From positions 4,789-51,144 of the forward strand of contig NZ_KE387026.1 of assembly GCF_000430045.1 (NCBI RefSeq): a DNA stretch of 46,356 nt, given 5' to 3'. The position numbers were made by a program, and so were the translations under genes. The stretch comes from Calidithermus chliarophilus DSM 9957 (GTDB taxonomy: Bacteria > Deinococcota > Deinococci > Deinococcales > Thermaceae). Every line of letters starts with the position of its first letter. Within the stretch, counting starts at the first letter, position 1. The notes beneath the pieces are model-generated. The model ran no database searches. It was given only the letters and a program-made list of their open reading frames with translations, and had not been told where the DNA came from. Shown piece by piece: positions 10,012-18,669 of the stretch.

Positions 10012-10142
10012 GGTTACCTCCTCGCAGCCTTAAGAACTTTCGCGACGCAGGGGTTGTGGATGGGTTGGGCTAATGGTAACCGGCCTCGAGCCCGGCGCGT
10101 GGAGGCTAAGGCTCAATCCTCGACCGAAGAGGGTAGCGACCT

Positions 10143-11909
10143 TCAGAGGCCCAGGTCGCGCTCGAGCGCCTCGGTGCTGATCTCGGCCTCGAGGTTCTGC
10201 TCCGAGGCCTTGGTAGCCCAGGCCGGGTAGGGGAAGTTGAGCGGCAGCGGCACGGGGAGCTCGGGCTGTTGCACGATCATGGTGCCCTGGGGCAGGATCA
10301 CGGCGCGGTCGCGGAAGGAGGCGGGCATGAAGCGGTACTCGGGGCGCTCGGCCTCGGCGGCGTCGAGGCGGCCCACCACCCGGATGGCGGCGTTGCCCAC
10401 CACGCGGCGCTCCACCTCGCTCGCGGTCTGCTGCGCCCCGATCAAGATGACGCCCAGCGAGCGTCCGCGCTCGGCGATGTCGAGCAGGATGTCCTTGATG
10501 GGGCTCTCGTCCTCGCGGGGGGCGTACTTGTTGAGCTCGTCCAGCACGATGAACACCGCGCCGGGCCGCCCCGCGCTCTTCTTCTCGAAGACCTCGCGCA
10601 AAATCGAGCCCACCACGAACATCTGGGCCTGCGCCGAGAGCCGGTTGATGCCCACCACCGAGACCTGCTCCTGCGCGGCGAGGGGGTCGGGGGGGTTGCC
10701 CTTCTTGTCGCCGCGGATGAGGAACTCGACGTTCTGCACCGAGGCCCGCAGGCGGCGCACGAAGGCCTCGAGGGTCCCCGTGGCCTGCCGCGCGGTCCAG
10801 CGGGGGTCGCCCTTGGGCCGCTTCTCGTCCTCCTCGCCGCCCTCGGGCCCCAGCAGCTTGAACTCGATGTAGCGCACCAGCTGGCCGAAGCTGCTCAGGC
10901 GCATCTTGCCCAGGCTGTCGAAGGTCACGCCCGCGTCGTCGAGGCTCTGCTGGTCCTGCCAGTCCTCGACCTGGAGCGCGGGGCCCCGCTGGTCGGCGGC
11001 CAGCTTGCGCAGGCGCTCGGTCACCTGGTCGATGAGGAAGCCCAGGTTGGTCATCGAGCCGCGGTCGGTGAAGAGGTAGGGCAAGAGGCCGCCCTTGCAG
11101 AACTGCACCAGGTCCCAGTAGAAGGGCAGCACGCCGCCTTTGCGGCTCTCCACGTCGGGGACGACGTCGCCGGGGGTGGGCTTGGGCGGGGCGCGGAAGG
11201 CCACGCTGCGGAAGGGCCCCGCCGGGAGGCCCAGGGCGGTGTACTTGTCGCGGTCCTCGGCCTTGAGGCCCTTGTTGGGCTTGTCGAGGAAGAAGAGGTC
11301 CTCGCCCTTGACGTTGAAGACGAGGGCCTTGGCGTTGAGGGAGTCCTTCATCACCCCGCTCTCGAAGAGGGAGTAGAGCAGGAAGGTGGCGTAGCTGGTC
11401 TTGGTCGCCACGCCCGAGATGCCCGAGATGTTGACGTGGCCGCCCTTGACGCCGTTGAGGAACTCGAGGTTCAAGTAGGCCACCTCGCCGTTCTTGAGGA
11501 TGCCCGCCGGGAGGCGCGTGCTCTGGCCCTCGCTGGTCATCTTGTCGTAGTAGAGGGCCATCTCGAGGTCGCGCTCGCGGGCGACGTACACCGGACAACC
11601 CGGGTCTGGGGGCAGGTATTCCTCGGGGTCGAGGCGCGTCACCTTGACGTGCGCGGCGTAGGACAGGCTGATGGGCAGCAGTTGGCGGTTGGCCAAAAAT
11701 ACGTCGGTGTCGAACTGCGAGCCCTCGTAGAGCTTGAGGACCTGGTCCACCATGCCGTAGTAGCGCACCTGCCCCTTCAGGGGGTCGGGGTGCTGAAACT
11801 CCACGTACACGAGGTCGTCGAGGCGCAGGTACTGCCCCTCCTCGACCGCCACCCAAAAATCCAGGGCCCCGGCTTCCCGGCTGCCCAGCACCATTCCACA
11901 CGGTTTCAT
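10143..11909 (-). CDS. herA: HerA-like DNA translocase ATPase
   Basis: HerA is a hexameric FtsK/VirB4-type ATPase that moves along DNA and drives the NurA nuclease in double-strand break end processing. The 588 residues start with a HAS-barrel-like region (about 1-90). The P-loop region is ISGISGVATKTS (161-172), in which the Gly before the catalytic Lys170 is Thr. Walker B is VFIVLDELNKYAP. A conserved RGRSLGVILIGAQQTASEVERRVVGN provides the sensor and arginine region, and the C-terminus matches the HerA lid. AGGAGA precedes the ATG. It follows nurA on the same strand by 60 bases, which supports the pairing. Confidence 0.85.
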   Translation of the reverse strand: MKPCGMVLGSREAGALDFWVAVEEGQYLRLDDLVYVEFQHPDPLKGQVRYYGMVDQVLKLYEGSQFDTDVFLANRQLLPISLSYAAHVKVTRLDPEEYLPPDPGCPVYVARERDLEMALYYDKMTSEGQSTRLPAGILKNGEVAYLNLEFLNGVKGGHVNISGISGVATKTSYATFLLYSLFESGVMKDSLNAKALVFNVKGEDLFFLDKPNKGLKAEDRDKYTALGLPAGPFRSVAFRAPPKPTPGDVVPDVESRKGGVLPFYWDLVQFCKGGLLPYLFTDRGSMTNLGFLIDQVTERLRKLAADQRGPALQVEDWQDQQSLDDAGVTFDSLGKMRLSSFGQLVRYIEFKLLGPEGGEEDEKRPKGDPRWTARQATGTLEAFVRRLRASVQNVEFLIRGDKKGNPPDPLAAQEQVSVVGINRLSAQAQMFVVGSILREVFEKKSAGRPGAVFIVLDELNKYAPREDESPIKDILLDIAERGRSLGVILIGAQQTASEVERRVVGNAAIRVVGRLDAAEAERPEYRFMPASFRDRAVILPQGTMIVQQPELPVPLPLNFPYPAWATKASEQNLEAEISTEALERDLGL

Positions 11910-11969
11910 CGGGTCTCCTGATAAGGCGTAGCGTCCATGGCCTATAGCGCGGGGTTGCCGATAGCGGCT

Positions 11970-12899
11970 CTACGAGAACAACCCCTGGAGGATGCGGCGG
12001 CGCACCACCTCGGCCTGGCCCATGTGGCGGCCCAGCCACAGCTCGAGCCCGCCCACCGGGATGAGGTTCTGCGGGGCGCGGGGGTCGCGCGAGGGCGAGG
12101 AGGCCATGCCGCACAAGAGCCCCACCGAGAGGTCGGCGAGGGCGCGGGCGTGCTCGAGGTCGCCCGCCGGGGTCTCGACGCGCAGCAGCGCGGCCCCGCT
12201 GTGGAAGGGCGCGGTGGGGTTGAGCGGCAGCCGCATGTACCAGGAGTAGAGCTCGAGGGGGCGGCGGGCGTTCTGCGGGATGCGGAAGACGGGCGTGCGC
12301 TGGCAGGGGGCCAGCAGCGAGAGGATGCGCTCCTCGGCGGGCGGCAGGTAGCGCTGCCACATGGTCTTGGCGTAGCCGATCACCCCTGGACGGGGCAGCA
12401 GGCCGGGCGCGACGAAGATGGGCCCGTCGAGCACCACCAGCCCGCCCTGCAGCTCCTGGGCCAGGCGGGCCTCGAGCGTCCGCATCTGCTCGTTGACCTT
12501 AGCCGCCAGCATCCGCAGGTCGTGGATGCCCTTCAGCGCCACCGGGCGGTAGTAGAAGGGCCCGATCTCGACCGGCCCGAACTCGTGCCCGTCCGGGTAG
12601 AGCAGAACCCGCTCGACGCGGGGCTCGCCCGCCAGCCGGATGCCCGCGTCGTCGCGCACCAGCGCCCCGGCGGCCAGCGTGACCAGCAGCGCCCGCTGCC
12701 CGTGCTCGTTGGCGACCACCGCGTCGATGCGCTGGCGCCCGTCCACGAAGTAGAGCACCGGCCACTCCTGCGCGGGGGGCTCGAGGGGCTGCCAGGGGGG
12801 CTCGAGGTCGGTGACGACCCCGTCCACGCTGCTGCTGTCGTCCAGACCCACCTGCGGCAGCGCGTAGTCGGGGTTCCAAGCTTCGAGTCTTAGCCGCAC
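11970..12899 (-). CDS. nurA: NurA 5'-3' nuclease
   Basis: NurA is the RNase H-like nuclease partner of HerA. The 309 residues contain the NurA start motif YFVDGRQRIDA with catalytic Asp53, a second acidic strand VVLDGPI, and a C-terminal region with NPTAPF and the EHARALADLSVGL helix, where a late acidic residue completes the site. The GTG start at 12899 lies 6 bases after a TAGTCT box, the leaderless layout. It heads the nurA-herA unit. Upstream is a long gene-free, structured region. Confidence 0.85.
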   Translation of the reverse strand: MRLRLEAWNPDYALPQVGLDDSSSVDGVVTDLEPPWQPLEPPAQEWPVLYFVDGRQRIDAVVANEHGQRALLVTLAAGALVRDDAGIRLAGEPRVERVLLYPDGHEFGPVEIGPFYYRPVALKGIHDLRMLAAKVNEQMRTLEARLAQELQGGLVVLDGPIFVAPGLLPRPGVIGYAKTMWQRYLPPAEERILSLLAPCQRTPVFRIPQNARRPLELYSWYMRLPLNPTAPFHSGAALLRVETPAGDLEHARALADLSVGLLCGMASSPSRDPRAPQNLIPVGGLELWLGRHMGQAEVVRRRILQGLFS

Positions 12900-12905
12900 G
12901 TCCTT

Positions 12906-12911
12906 AGACTA
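12906..12911 (-). promoter_or_regulatory. -10 box (TAGTCT) for nurA, leaderless
   Basis: On the minus strand TAGTCT is followed by 6 bases and then the GTG start of nurA at 12899. No convincing -35 box was seen. Confidence 0.55.
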
Positions 12912-12914
12912 AAG

Positions 12915-13394
12915 CTGAAGGGCGAAAGCGTCGAGGGCTGGAGGCTGAAGGCTTGTGATGAGAACGCTCGTTCCTGTGCTTAAGGAGAGGGCGGTTGACG
13001 GTGCTTTGGTTTGGCGACCCTCGTTCCGCCGTCAGGGGCCGGAGGGGGAGGCCATTCCACATGGCGGGGGCATCGCGGTACGCGACCCGGCATACGCCGG
13101 AAACCTGCTCCCCCTGGGCTCCCCCGAGGGACTCCAGGTTACCGGCAAGGCCGGTATGGCCTGCGGCCACCCCCTCGCGGACGTGCCGCCGGGCCTCAGT
13201 GCCCGCGTGTGCGGGGGTGCGGGCCGCACCTTGACCCGGCGGCATGCCCGTCTGCGCCACCCCGCCCACCCCCTCCCGCGTGAGCCGCACACCCCGGCCG
13301 GGGCACGGCAGCGACCACCGAGCGCCCTTCCGCGGGGAAGTGGGGCTGTAGTCGGCCTAGGGGGCGGGCACAACCTCAGTGGATGATTAACTTT
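12915..13394. other. Gene-free, strongly structured GC-rich region
   Basis: About 480 bases with no protein-like frame on either strand; the open frames are rich in Arg, Pro and Gly with no family features. Many inverted repeats are present: TGCCGCCGGG (13184-13193) with CCCGGCGGCA (13235-13244), TACCGGC with GCCGGTA (13140-13156), AACCTG with CAGGTT (about 13102-13140), CCGGC with GCCGG (13087-13100), and TCGCG with CGCGA (13073-13085). I looked for RNase P RNA, tmRNA, SRP RNA and 5S RNA signature bases and found none. It could be an unknown structured RNA or a decayed element. Confidence 0.45.
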
Positions 13395-13422
13395 GTAGGG
13401 ACGCGAGGCCTCGCGTCCCTAC
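13395..13422. repeat. 28-bp perfect palindrome
   Basis: GTAGGGACGCGAGG (13395-13408) is followed directly by its exact reverse complement (13409-13422). Its form resembles dispersed REP-type palindromes of other thermophiles; only one copy was noticed here. Confidence 0.8.
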
Positions 13423-13497
13423 GGCGTTTTGCGTCTTGCGTTCAGCTATCAGCTATGAGCTATCGGCGTTCGGCGTTCAGCGCTCAGCGTTCGACCC
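13422..13497. repeat. Heptamer repeat array with changing unit type
   Basis: About eleven 7-base units run in constant register from the palindrome to the end of the TPR gene. Unit types such as CGGCGTT, TTGCGTC, CAGCTAT, GAGCTAT and CAGCGCT follow one another without a phase break; GC at unit positions 3-4 is nearly invariant. Confidence 0.8.
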
Positions 13498-14583
13498 TCA
13501 CTGCACCCGCGCCAACGCCTCTTCCGCGTCCTTGTAACCCGGGCGCAGTTGGAGCGCGCGGGTGTAGGCGTCCTTGGCGCCGGCTTTGTTGCCCAGTGCC
13601 TCGTTGGCGCGGCCGAGCCAGTAGTAGTACTCTGCGTTGCGGGAGTCCATAGCGACGGCCTTGGTGAAGTTCTCCCGGGCCTTGGCCGCGTCGCCGAGCT
13701 CGAGGTAGGAGCGACCCAGGCCGGCGTAGGCTTCGGGGTACTTGAAGGGGGACTTCACGACGGCGTTTTGGAAGTTGGCCCCGGCGTTCTTCCAGTCCTT
13801 GGCGACCTGATACGCCTGGCCCAGGCGCACGTAGCCCTCGGCCTCGGCGGGGTTGATGATGGTGGCCTGCTTGAGCTGCTCGATGGCGGCGGCGGGCTCG
13901 TTCTTGATGAGGAGGGCGACGCCGTAGTTGAGGCGCAGGGTGAAGTCCTTGGGGAAGGCCTTCACGCCCTCGTCCAGGAGCTTGAGCGCGTCGTCGAGCT
14001 TGCTCTGCTTGAGGTAGACGTTGGCCAGCAGGCCGATGACCTGGGGGTCGCGCTCGAGGGTCAGCGAGCGGTTGAAGGCCTCGACGGCGCGGTCGTAGGT
14101 GCCCAGGGCCGAGTAGACCACGCCCCGGGTGGCGAAGATGGGCGCGTACTTGGGGTTGACGCGCTCGGCGTCGCGCAGCACGGTGAGGGCCTGGTCCAGC
14201 ACGCCCCGGCTGGCCTCGCGGTTGTCGGAGAGGCGGTACTGGTCGTAGTAGGCCTGGGCCAGCGCCACGTAGGCCTGCACGTAGGCGGCGTTCTGGGCGA
14301 TGGCCTTGCGAAGGTTCTCCACGGCGGCGGTGGTCAGGCCCAGCCGCAACTGGGTGCGGGCCAGCCAGTACAGCCCGTCGGGGTTGGTGGGGTTCGAGCG
14401 CACCGAGCGCTCACACACCGCCAGCGCGTCCTGATAGCGCCCCAGCCGGAAGAGCTGCACGCATAAGTTGAGCAGCTCCTGGAATTGGCTGTTCCCCTGC
14501 CCCGGCGCGGGGTTCTGCGCCTGGGCCGCCACGGGCACAGCGAAACTTCCTACCAACATCAGCACCGGCAACAAAACACGCAT
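13498..14583 (-). CDS. Secreted tetratricopeptide repeat protein
   Basis: A protein of 361 residues with an N-terminal signal peptide (about 1-20, ending AAQAQ) and then eight or nine TPR units through the C-terminus. Examples are FRLGRYQDALAVCERSVRSNPTN and GNKAGAKDAYTRALQLRPGY. It should lie in the periplasm or on the cell surface and act as a protein interaction scaffold; the partner is unknown. The ATG at 14583 has GAGGAGG about 7 bases upstream. It lies 12 bases after hslU on the same strand, so it may share that transcript. Confidence 0.88.
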   Translation of the reverse strand: MRVLLPVLMLVGSFAVPVAAQAQNPAPGQGNSQFQELLNLCVQLFRLGRYQDALAVCERSVRSNPTNPDGLYWLARTQLRLGLTTAAVENLRKAIAQNAAYVQAYVALAQAYYDQYRLSDNREASRGVLDQALTVLRDAERVNPKYAPIFATRGVVYSALGTYDRAVEAFNRSLTLERDPQVIGLLANVYLKQSKLDDALKLLDEGVKAFPKDFTLRLNYGVALLIKNEPAAAIEQLKQATIINPAEAEGYVRLGQAYQVAKDWKNAGANFQNAVVKSPFKYPEAYAGLGRSYLELGDAAKARENFTKAVAMDSRNAEYYYWLGRANEALGNKAGAKDAYTRALQLRPGYKDAEEALARVQ

Positions 14584-14595
14584 TCCAAAGCCTCC

Positions 14596-15870
14596 TCACA
14601 GGATGTATCGCGATAGATCGGGGGACGCCAGCACGCCCTTTAACCTGGCCTCCACGTACTCGCGGGTGATCTCCACCCGTCCCAGCTCCGTCTGGAAGGA
14701 AACCTCCTCCAGAACCCGCTCCAGCACCGTCGAAAGCCTCCGCGCTCCAATATCCTCCAGGTCACGGTTAGCCTGATGAGCGAACTCGGCGAGGGCGCGG
14801 ACGGCCTCGAGGCTGAACACCAGCTCGGTGCCGTCGGCGCCCAGTAGGGCGGTGTACTGCTGCAAGAGCGAGGTGGCCGGCTCGCGCAGGATGCGCTCGA
14901 ACTCGTCGGGGCCCAGGGGCTCGAGCTCGACCCGGATGGGGAAGCGCCCCTGCAGCTCGGGGATCAGGTCGCTGGGCTTGGAGACGTGGAAAGCCCCCGC
15001 CGCGATGAACAGCACGTGCTCGGTGGACACCGGCCCCAGCCGGGTGGCGACCACCGTGCCCTCCACGACCGGGAGCAGGTCGCGCTGCACGCCTTCGCCG
15101 GAGACGTCGGGGCCGCCGGAAACGCCCTGCTTGCGGGCGATCTTGTCGATCTCGTCGAGGAAGACGATGCCGTCCTCCTGGGCGCGGCGCAGGGCCTCCT
15201 GGGTGGCCTCTTCCTTGTCCACCAGGCGTTCGGCCTCCTGGTTGCGCAGCACCTCGAGCGCCTCCCGCACCTTCACGCGGCGGCGCACCTTGCGTTGGGG
15301 CATGAGGTTCTTGAGCATCTCCCCCAGCCCCTGCATCTGCTCGTTGCCGAACATGCCCACGAAGGGCATGGCGGCCTCCTCGTTGACCTCGATCTCGACG
15401 AACTGGTCGTCGTAGCGGCCCGAGCGCACCTCGAGCCCCGAGACCCGCAGCAGCGAGGCCACGTTGTCCACGGCCAGCGCGTCGGCGCGCTCGGCGACGC
15501 GGGCCTTCATCTCCTGCATCACGAGCTGGTAGCTGGCCTCGGCCAGATCGCGCACGATGGAGTCGACGTCGCGGCCCACGTAGCCGACCTCGGTGAACTT
15601 GGTGGCCTCCACCTTGACGAAGGGGGCCCCGGCCAGCCGCGCCAGGCGGCGGGCGATCTCGGTCTTGCCCACGCCGGTGGGCCCGATCATCAGGATGTTC
15701 TTGGGCGTGACCTCGCGGGCCATCTCGGCCGAGAGGCGCTTGCGGCGGCTGCGGTTGCGCAGGGCCACGGCCACGGCCCGCTTGGCCGCCGCCTGGCCCA
15801 CGATGTACTTGTCCAGCTCCCGCACGATCTCGGCGGGGGTCAGGTCGGTCTTGTGCAGCGTGACGCTCAT
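14596..15870 (-). CDS. hslU: ATP-dependent protease ATPase subunit HslU (ClpY)
   Basis: HslU is the AAA+ unfoldase ring of the HslUV protease in the cytoplasm. The 424 residues contain the start motif [17 protein letters not shown], Walker [18 protein letters not shown], the pore loop EVGYVGRD, a shorter I domain (about 110-230) than E. coli, Walker [12 protein letters not shown], and the sensor II region [15 protein letters not shown]. The C-terminus LSRYIL is the tail that docks into HslV. The ATG overlaps the hslV stop (ATGA), so the subunits are coupled. Confidence 0.96.
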   Translation of the reverse strand: MSVTLHKTDLTPAEIVRELDKYIVGQAAAKRAVAVALRNRSRRKRLSAEMAREVTPKNILMIGPTGVGKTEIARRLARLAGAPFVKVEATKFTEVGYVGRDVDSIVRDLAEASYQLVMQEMKARVAERADALAVDNVASLLRVSGLEVRSGRYDDQFVEIEVNEEAAMPFVGMFGNEQMQGLGEMLKNLMPQRKVRRRVKVREALEVLRNQEAERLVDKEEATQEALRRAQEDGIVFLDEIDKIARKQGVSGGPDVSGEGVQRDLLPVVEGTVVATRLGPVSTEHVLFIAAGAFHVSKPSDLIPELQGRFPIRVELEPLGPDEFERILREPATSLLQQYTALLGADGTELVFSLEAVRALAEFAHQANRDLEDIGARRLSTVLERVLEEVSFQTELGRVEITREYVEARLKGVLASPDLSRYIL

Positions 15871-16412
15871 GCTTCTCCCAGGCTGTACACGGTCGGGTTG
15901 CCGCTGGTGTAAAGGTCGACCTCCCCGGCGATGCGGATGGCCTCCTGGGCGATCTCGGGCGCGCTAAGGCCGGAGTGCCGCAGCAGCGCCTTCGCCGCCG
16001 AAAGCGCGTAGGCCCCGCCCGACCCCACCGCCAGCACCGGCTCGTCCGGGGTGAGCACCTCGCCGTTGCCGGAAAGCAACAGCAGGGTATCACGGTCGGC
16101 GACCACCAGCATGGCCTCGAGGTTCCTCAGCACCCGGTCGGTGCGCCACAGCTTCACCGTGTCCACCGCCGCCCGCTGGAGGTTGCCCTTAGCGGCCTGC
16201 AAGGCCCCCTCGAACTTCTCCAGCAGGGTCAGGGCGTCGGCCACGGCCCCGGCGAAGCCCACCAGAACGCCGCCGCCTACCTCGAGGCGGCGGACCTTCA
16301 CGGCACCGATCTTCATGATGGTCTGGCCTAGCGTCACCTGCCCGTCCCCGGCCAGCGCGGTAACGCCATTCTTGCGCACCGCGACGATGGTTGTGCCGTG
16401 CATGGATTCCAT
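15867..16412 (-). CDS. hslV: ATP-dependent protease peptidase subunit HslV (ClpQ)
   Basis: HslV is the threonine peptidase core of HslUV. The N-terminus reads [16 protein letters not shown]; the catalytic Thr would be exposed after removal of the leader at [28 protein letters not shown] and the [16 protein letters not shown] stretch are family hallmarks. Start candidates are GTG 16415, ATG 16412 and ATG 16403. ATG 16412 is chosen because it lies 7 bases after a TAGGCT -10 box, matching the leaderless pattern of the window. The protein then has 181 residues. hslU follows with an overlap. Confidence 0.95.
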   Translation of the reverse strand: MESMHGTTIVAVRKNGVTALAGDGQVTLGQTIMKIGAVKVRRLEVGGGVLVGFAGAVADALTLLEKFEGALQAAKGNLQRAAVDTVKLWRTDRVLRNLEAMLVVADRDTLLLLSGNGEVLTPDEPVLAVGSGGAYALSAAKALLRHSGLSAPEIAQEAIRIAGEVDLYTSGNPTVYSLGEA

Positions 16413-16419
16413 CACGTGA

Positions 16420-16425
16420 AGCCTA
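16420..16425 (-). promoter_or_regulatory. -10 box (TAGGCT) for hslVU, leaderless
   Basis: TAGGCT on the minus strand, 7 bases before the ATG at 16412, supports that start for hslV. Confidence 0.5.
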
Positions 16426-16439
16426 GCCTTGGGCGATGA

Positions 16440-16620
16440 AACGGGGGTGAGAGTGGTGGTGGTGTGTCGATGGTCGATAGCCGGGCGCCGGGCGAGGGTC
16501 GTACTCCTGCGTCGTACGTCCTACGTCTACGTCGTACGCAAAATGCCTTGACCCTCGACCCTAGGCCCTCGACAAACCACGAGCCCTCTGCTTATAGCTG
16601 ACCGCTGATCGCTGACTGCT
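16440..16620 (-). repeat. Mosaic heptamer repeat element (minus orientation, after lepB)
   Basis: Read on the minus strand, this shows the same block order as the plus-strand copies: GTCAGC units, GGCTCGTGG, TCGAGGG units, TTTTGCGTACGACG units, and then CGCCCGGCTATCGACC. It starts directly after the lepB stop and points the same way as lepB. Confidence 0.75.
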
Positions 16621-16623
16621 CCC

Positions 16624-17463
16624 CTACTGCAACCCCTTGAACCCCTCGGGGATGGGCAACACGCGCCAGCGCAACTGGCCCTGGATCACGGGGGGCCACC
16701 AGACGAAGTTGGCGCGGCCGGCGATGGAGGTGTCGGGGACGGGGCCGAAGGTGCGACTGTCCTCGGAGCCGCCGGGGGTGCGGTTATCGCCCATGACGAA
16801 GTAGTAGCCGGGCTCGAGCTTGAGCGCGCCGGTGTAGCAGTACTCCCGGCCCTGGCTGCGGGCCTTCTCCTCCTCGCCCGGGGGGACCAGCATGCGCAGG
16901 GTGTTCCTCAGGTAGGCGTAGTCGGGGTCGCTCTCGATGTCGGCGGGGCTCACCTGGTAGCGCGACTGGGTGGAGAGGCTGGTGAGTTGGCCGTCGCGCA
17001 GGCAGACGCGGGGGTAGTTGTAGTCGCTGGCGTAGAGCGAGCTCTTGGGGTCGAACTCGAGGAAGTCGGTGATGTGGCGCTCGCTCACCGGCTGGCCGTT
17101 GACGTAGAGCTGTCCCTCGCGGTAGCTCACGGTGTCGCCCGGCACCGCGACGATGCGCTTGATGAAGAAGGCGCGGAAGGGGAAGCCCAGAACGGGGAAG
17201 CGGGCGTAGGCGTTGGGCGTGCCCTCGGGGGGTTTGACGATGGCGACTTCGCCCCGCCGCCACTGCATCAGGCCGAAGCGCACCAGCCAGGTCTCGTACT
17301 TGGGCACGAAGACCCGCTCGCCGTTGAGCAGGGTGGGGTTCATCGAGGAGCCCACCACGCCCACCGTGGTAAAGAGGAAGGTAGTCACCAGAAAGGCCAG
17401 CAGCAGCGCCTCGCCGACCTGACGGAACCACTCGTGGAAAAGATAGCGCCAGAAGCTTCGCAT
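16624..17463 (-). CDS. lepB: Signal peptidase I
   Basis: Signal peptidase I removes signal peptides from exported proteins at the outer face of the cytoplasmic membrane. The 279 residues have one N-terminal membrane segment (about 17-36), the catalytic Ser40 in GSSMNPTL, the general base Lys102 in FFIKRIVAVPGDTV, and the later YYFVMGDNRTPGGSEDSR box. About 90 residues are inserted between the Lys box and MGDNR. The frame is open further upstream, but ATG 17463 is the first start with an export-type N-terminus. A GACGAGG stretch lies about 8 bases before it. Confidence 0.95.
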   Translation of the reverse strand: MRSFWRYLFHEWFRQVGEALLLAFLVTTFLFTTVGVVGSSMNPTLLNGERVFVPKYETWLVRFGLMQWRRGEVAIVKPPEGTPNAYARFPVLGFPFRAFFIKRIVAVPGDTVSYREGQLYVNGQPVSERHITDFLEFDPKSSLYASDYNYPRVCLRDGQLTSLSTQSRYQVSPADIESDPDYAYLRNTLRMLVPPGEEEKARSQGREYCYTGALKLEPGYYFVMGDNRTPGGSEDSRTFGPVPDTSIAGRANFVWWPPVIQGQLRWRVLPIPEGFKGLQ

Positions 17464-17778
17464 GTTCGCCTCGTCCCTAATCGCCCGGGGCAGTCCCCGC
17501 AGACCGCGTGAACGGCGGGAAGGCCGCCCCAGGCGGAAATCGCAACCCCCACAGCATACACGCTCAGCCGGAATCAGAAAGCTACCGGGCCGCCCTCCCC
17601 CTGCCCCAGCACCTCGAGCGCCGCCCGTCGCCCCGCCTCCACGATGTCCTCCGGGCGGTCGAAGCTCCCGGTGCCGCCGTGCTCGAGCCCGCACGCGCCG
17701 CCCCCCGACAGGACCAGCCCTGCACGAAGCCATTCTATGGCCCGGCCATTTGCGGTCCCAAAGCCCGGGCCGAGACCG
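17464..17778. other. Gap between lepB and the kinase, with a coding-like minus-strand frame
   Basis: 315 bases separate the divergent lepB and kinase genes. The minus-strand frame ending at 17574 and open back to about 17740 has a protein-like composition (GLVLSGGGACGLEHGG, then DRPEDIVEAGRRAALEVLG). It has no good start in frame; a TAGAAT-6-GTG arrangement nearby is out of frame. It could be the 3' remnant of a lost gene or chance. I see no other feature here. Confidence 0.25.
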
Positions 17779-17784
17779 TATAGT
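17779..17784 (+). promoter_or_regulatory. -10 box (TATAGT) for the kinase gene, leaderless
   Basis: TATAGT is followed by 7 bases and the GTG at 17792, which supports that start over GTG 17786. Confidence 0.55.
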
Positions 17785-17791
17785 TGTGTTC

Positions 17792-18610
17792 GTGGGGTTG
17801 CCAGGGGCCACGCTGCTGGGGCGTTACCGGGTGATCCGCCCCATCGCCAGGGGGGCGGTCGCCACGGTGTACCTGGCCTTCGATCTCCACGGCACCCCCT
17901 ACGCGCTCAAGGTTTTCCCCAGGGGCTACGAGTCCCGCGCCGACCGCGAGTGGAAGGTCGGGGGGGCCTTGCAGCACCCGCACATCAACCCGGTGTACCA
18001 GCGCCTGGACCTCGAGAGCCAGGCCGCCAGCAGCGAGAACGGCCCGGCGGTGCTCATCGCCTACGCCCCGGGCGAGCGCTTCAACGACTGGCGCTCGCGC
18101 CGCCCCGAGATGGTGCTGCGGGTCTTCGAGCAGTTGCTCGAGGGCCTCGCGCACATGCACCAGCAGGGCTACGTCCACCGCGACATCAAGCCCGAGAACG
18201 TGGTCGTAGACGGCACCGGCGAGGCTCGCCTGGTGGACTTCGACCTCGCCGGGCCGGTGGGCGAGCGCCTGCCCAAGCAATTCCTGGTGGGCACCCCCGC
18301 CTACATGGCCCCCGAGCTGTTCCTGGGCCAGACCACCAGCCCCGCCTCCGACGTGTACGCCGCCGGGATCTTCCTCTACTGGTCGCTCTCCAACGAGCTG
18401 CCCTTCTTCGGCTCCACCGAGGAGGTGATGGAGGCGCACCTCAAGCACGCCGTCCCCGTACCCACGCCCACCGCGGACACGCGCCTGCAGATCACCGCGC
18501 CGCTACTCGAGTTCATCTACACCATGCTCGCCAAAGACCCCGCCGAGCGCTTCGGGTCCGGGGCGGAAGCCCTCGAGGCCTTCCGCGAGCTCAACGCCGG
18601 CGCCCGGTAG
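17792..18610 (+). CDS. Serine/threonine protein kinase, catalytic domain only
   Basis: A cytoplasmic Hanks-type kinase of 272 residues with no membrane anchor or PASTA repeats. The ATP-anchoring Lys40 (YALKVF), the catalytic loop HRDIKPEN (Asp131) and the activation segment end YMAPE are present. The glycine loop is degenerate (ARGAVATVY), and the metal-binding DFG motif reads DFD, though the Asp itself is kept. Activity is still plausible. The start GTG 17792 sits 7 bases after TATAGT. A terminator follows the stop. Substrates are unknown; the divergent neighbour lepB gives no clue. Confidence 0.88.
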   Translation: MGLPGATLLGRYRVIRPIARGAVATVYLAFDLHGTPYALKVFPRGYESRADREWKVGGALQHPHINPVYQRLDLESQAASSENGPAVLIAYAPGERFNDWRSRRPEMVLRVFEQLLEGLAHMHQQGYVHRDIKPENVVVDGTGEARLVDFDLAGPVGERLPKQFLVGTPAYMAPELFLGQTTSPASDVYAAGIFLYWSLSNELPFFGSTEEVMEAHLKHAVPVPTPTADTRLQITAPLLEFIYTMLAKDPAERFGSGAEALEAFRELNAGAR

Positions 18611-18630
18611 CGGCCCGTGAACGTGGCGAA

Positions 18631-18660
18631 ACCCCCGCCGGTGGGCGGGGGTCGTCTTTT
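18631..18660. terminator. Terminator between convergent kinase and citrate synthase genes
   Basis: ACCCCCGCC (18631-18639) pairs perfectly with GGCGGGGGT (18644-18652) around a 4-base loop. TTTT follows on the plus strand and TTT on the minus strand, so it may serve both genes. Confidence 0.85.
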
Positions 18661-18669
18661 GGGCCGGGG

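Noticed and set aside
12955-13386. Open frames on both strands in 12900-13400 as genes
   Set aside because: They are rich in Arg, Pro and Gly, lack any family feature, and overlap many inverted repeats; typical chance frames of GC-rich DNA.
12990-13390. RNase P RNA, tmRNA, SRP RNA or a cobalamin riboswitch
   Set aside because: The conserved bases of these RNAs (for example GAGGAAAGTCC, the tRNA-like end, GGAAGCAGCC, the B12 box) were not found on either strand.
13480-13500. tRNA T-arm-like GTTCGA sequences in the repeats
   Set aside because: No acceptor stem, anticodon arm or D arm can be built around them; they are heptamer repeat units.
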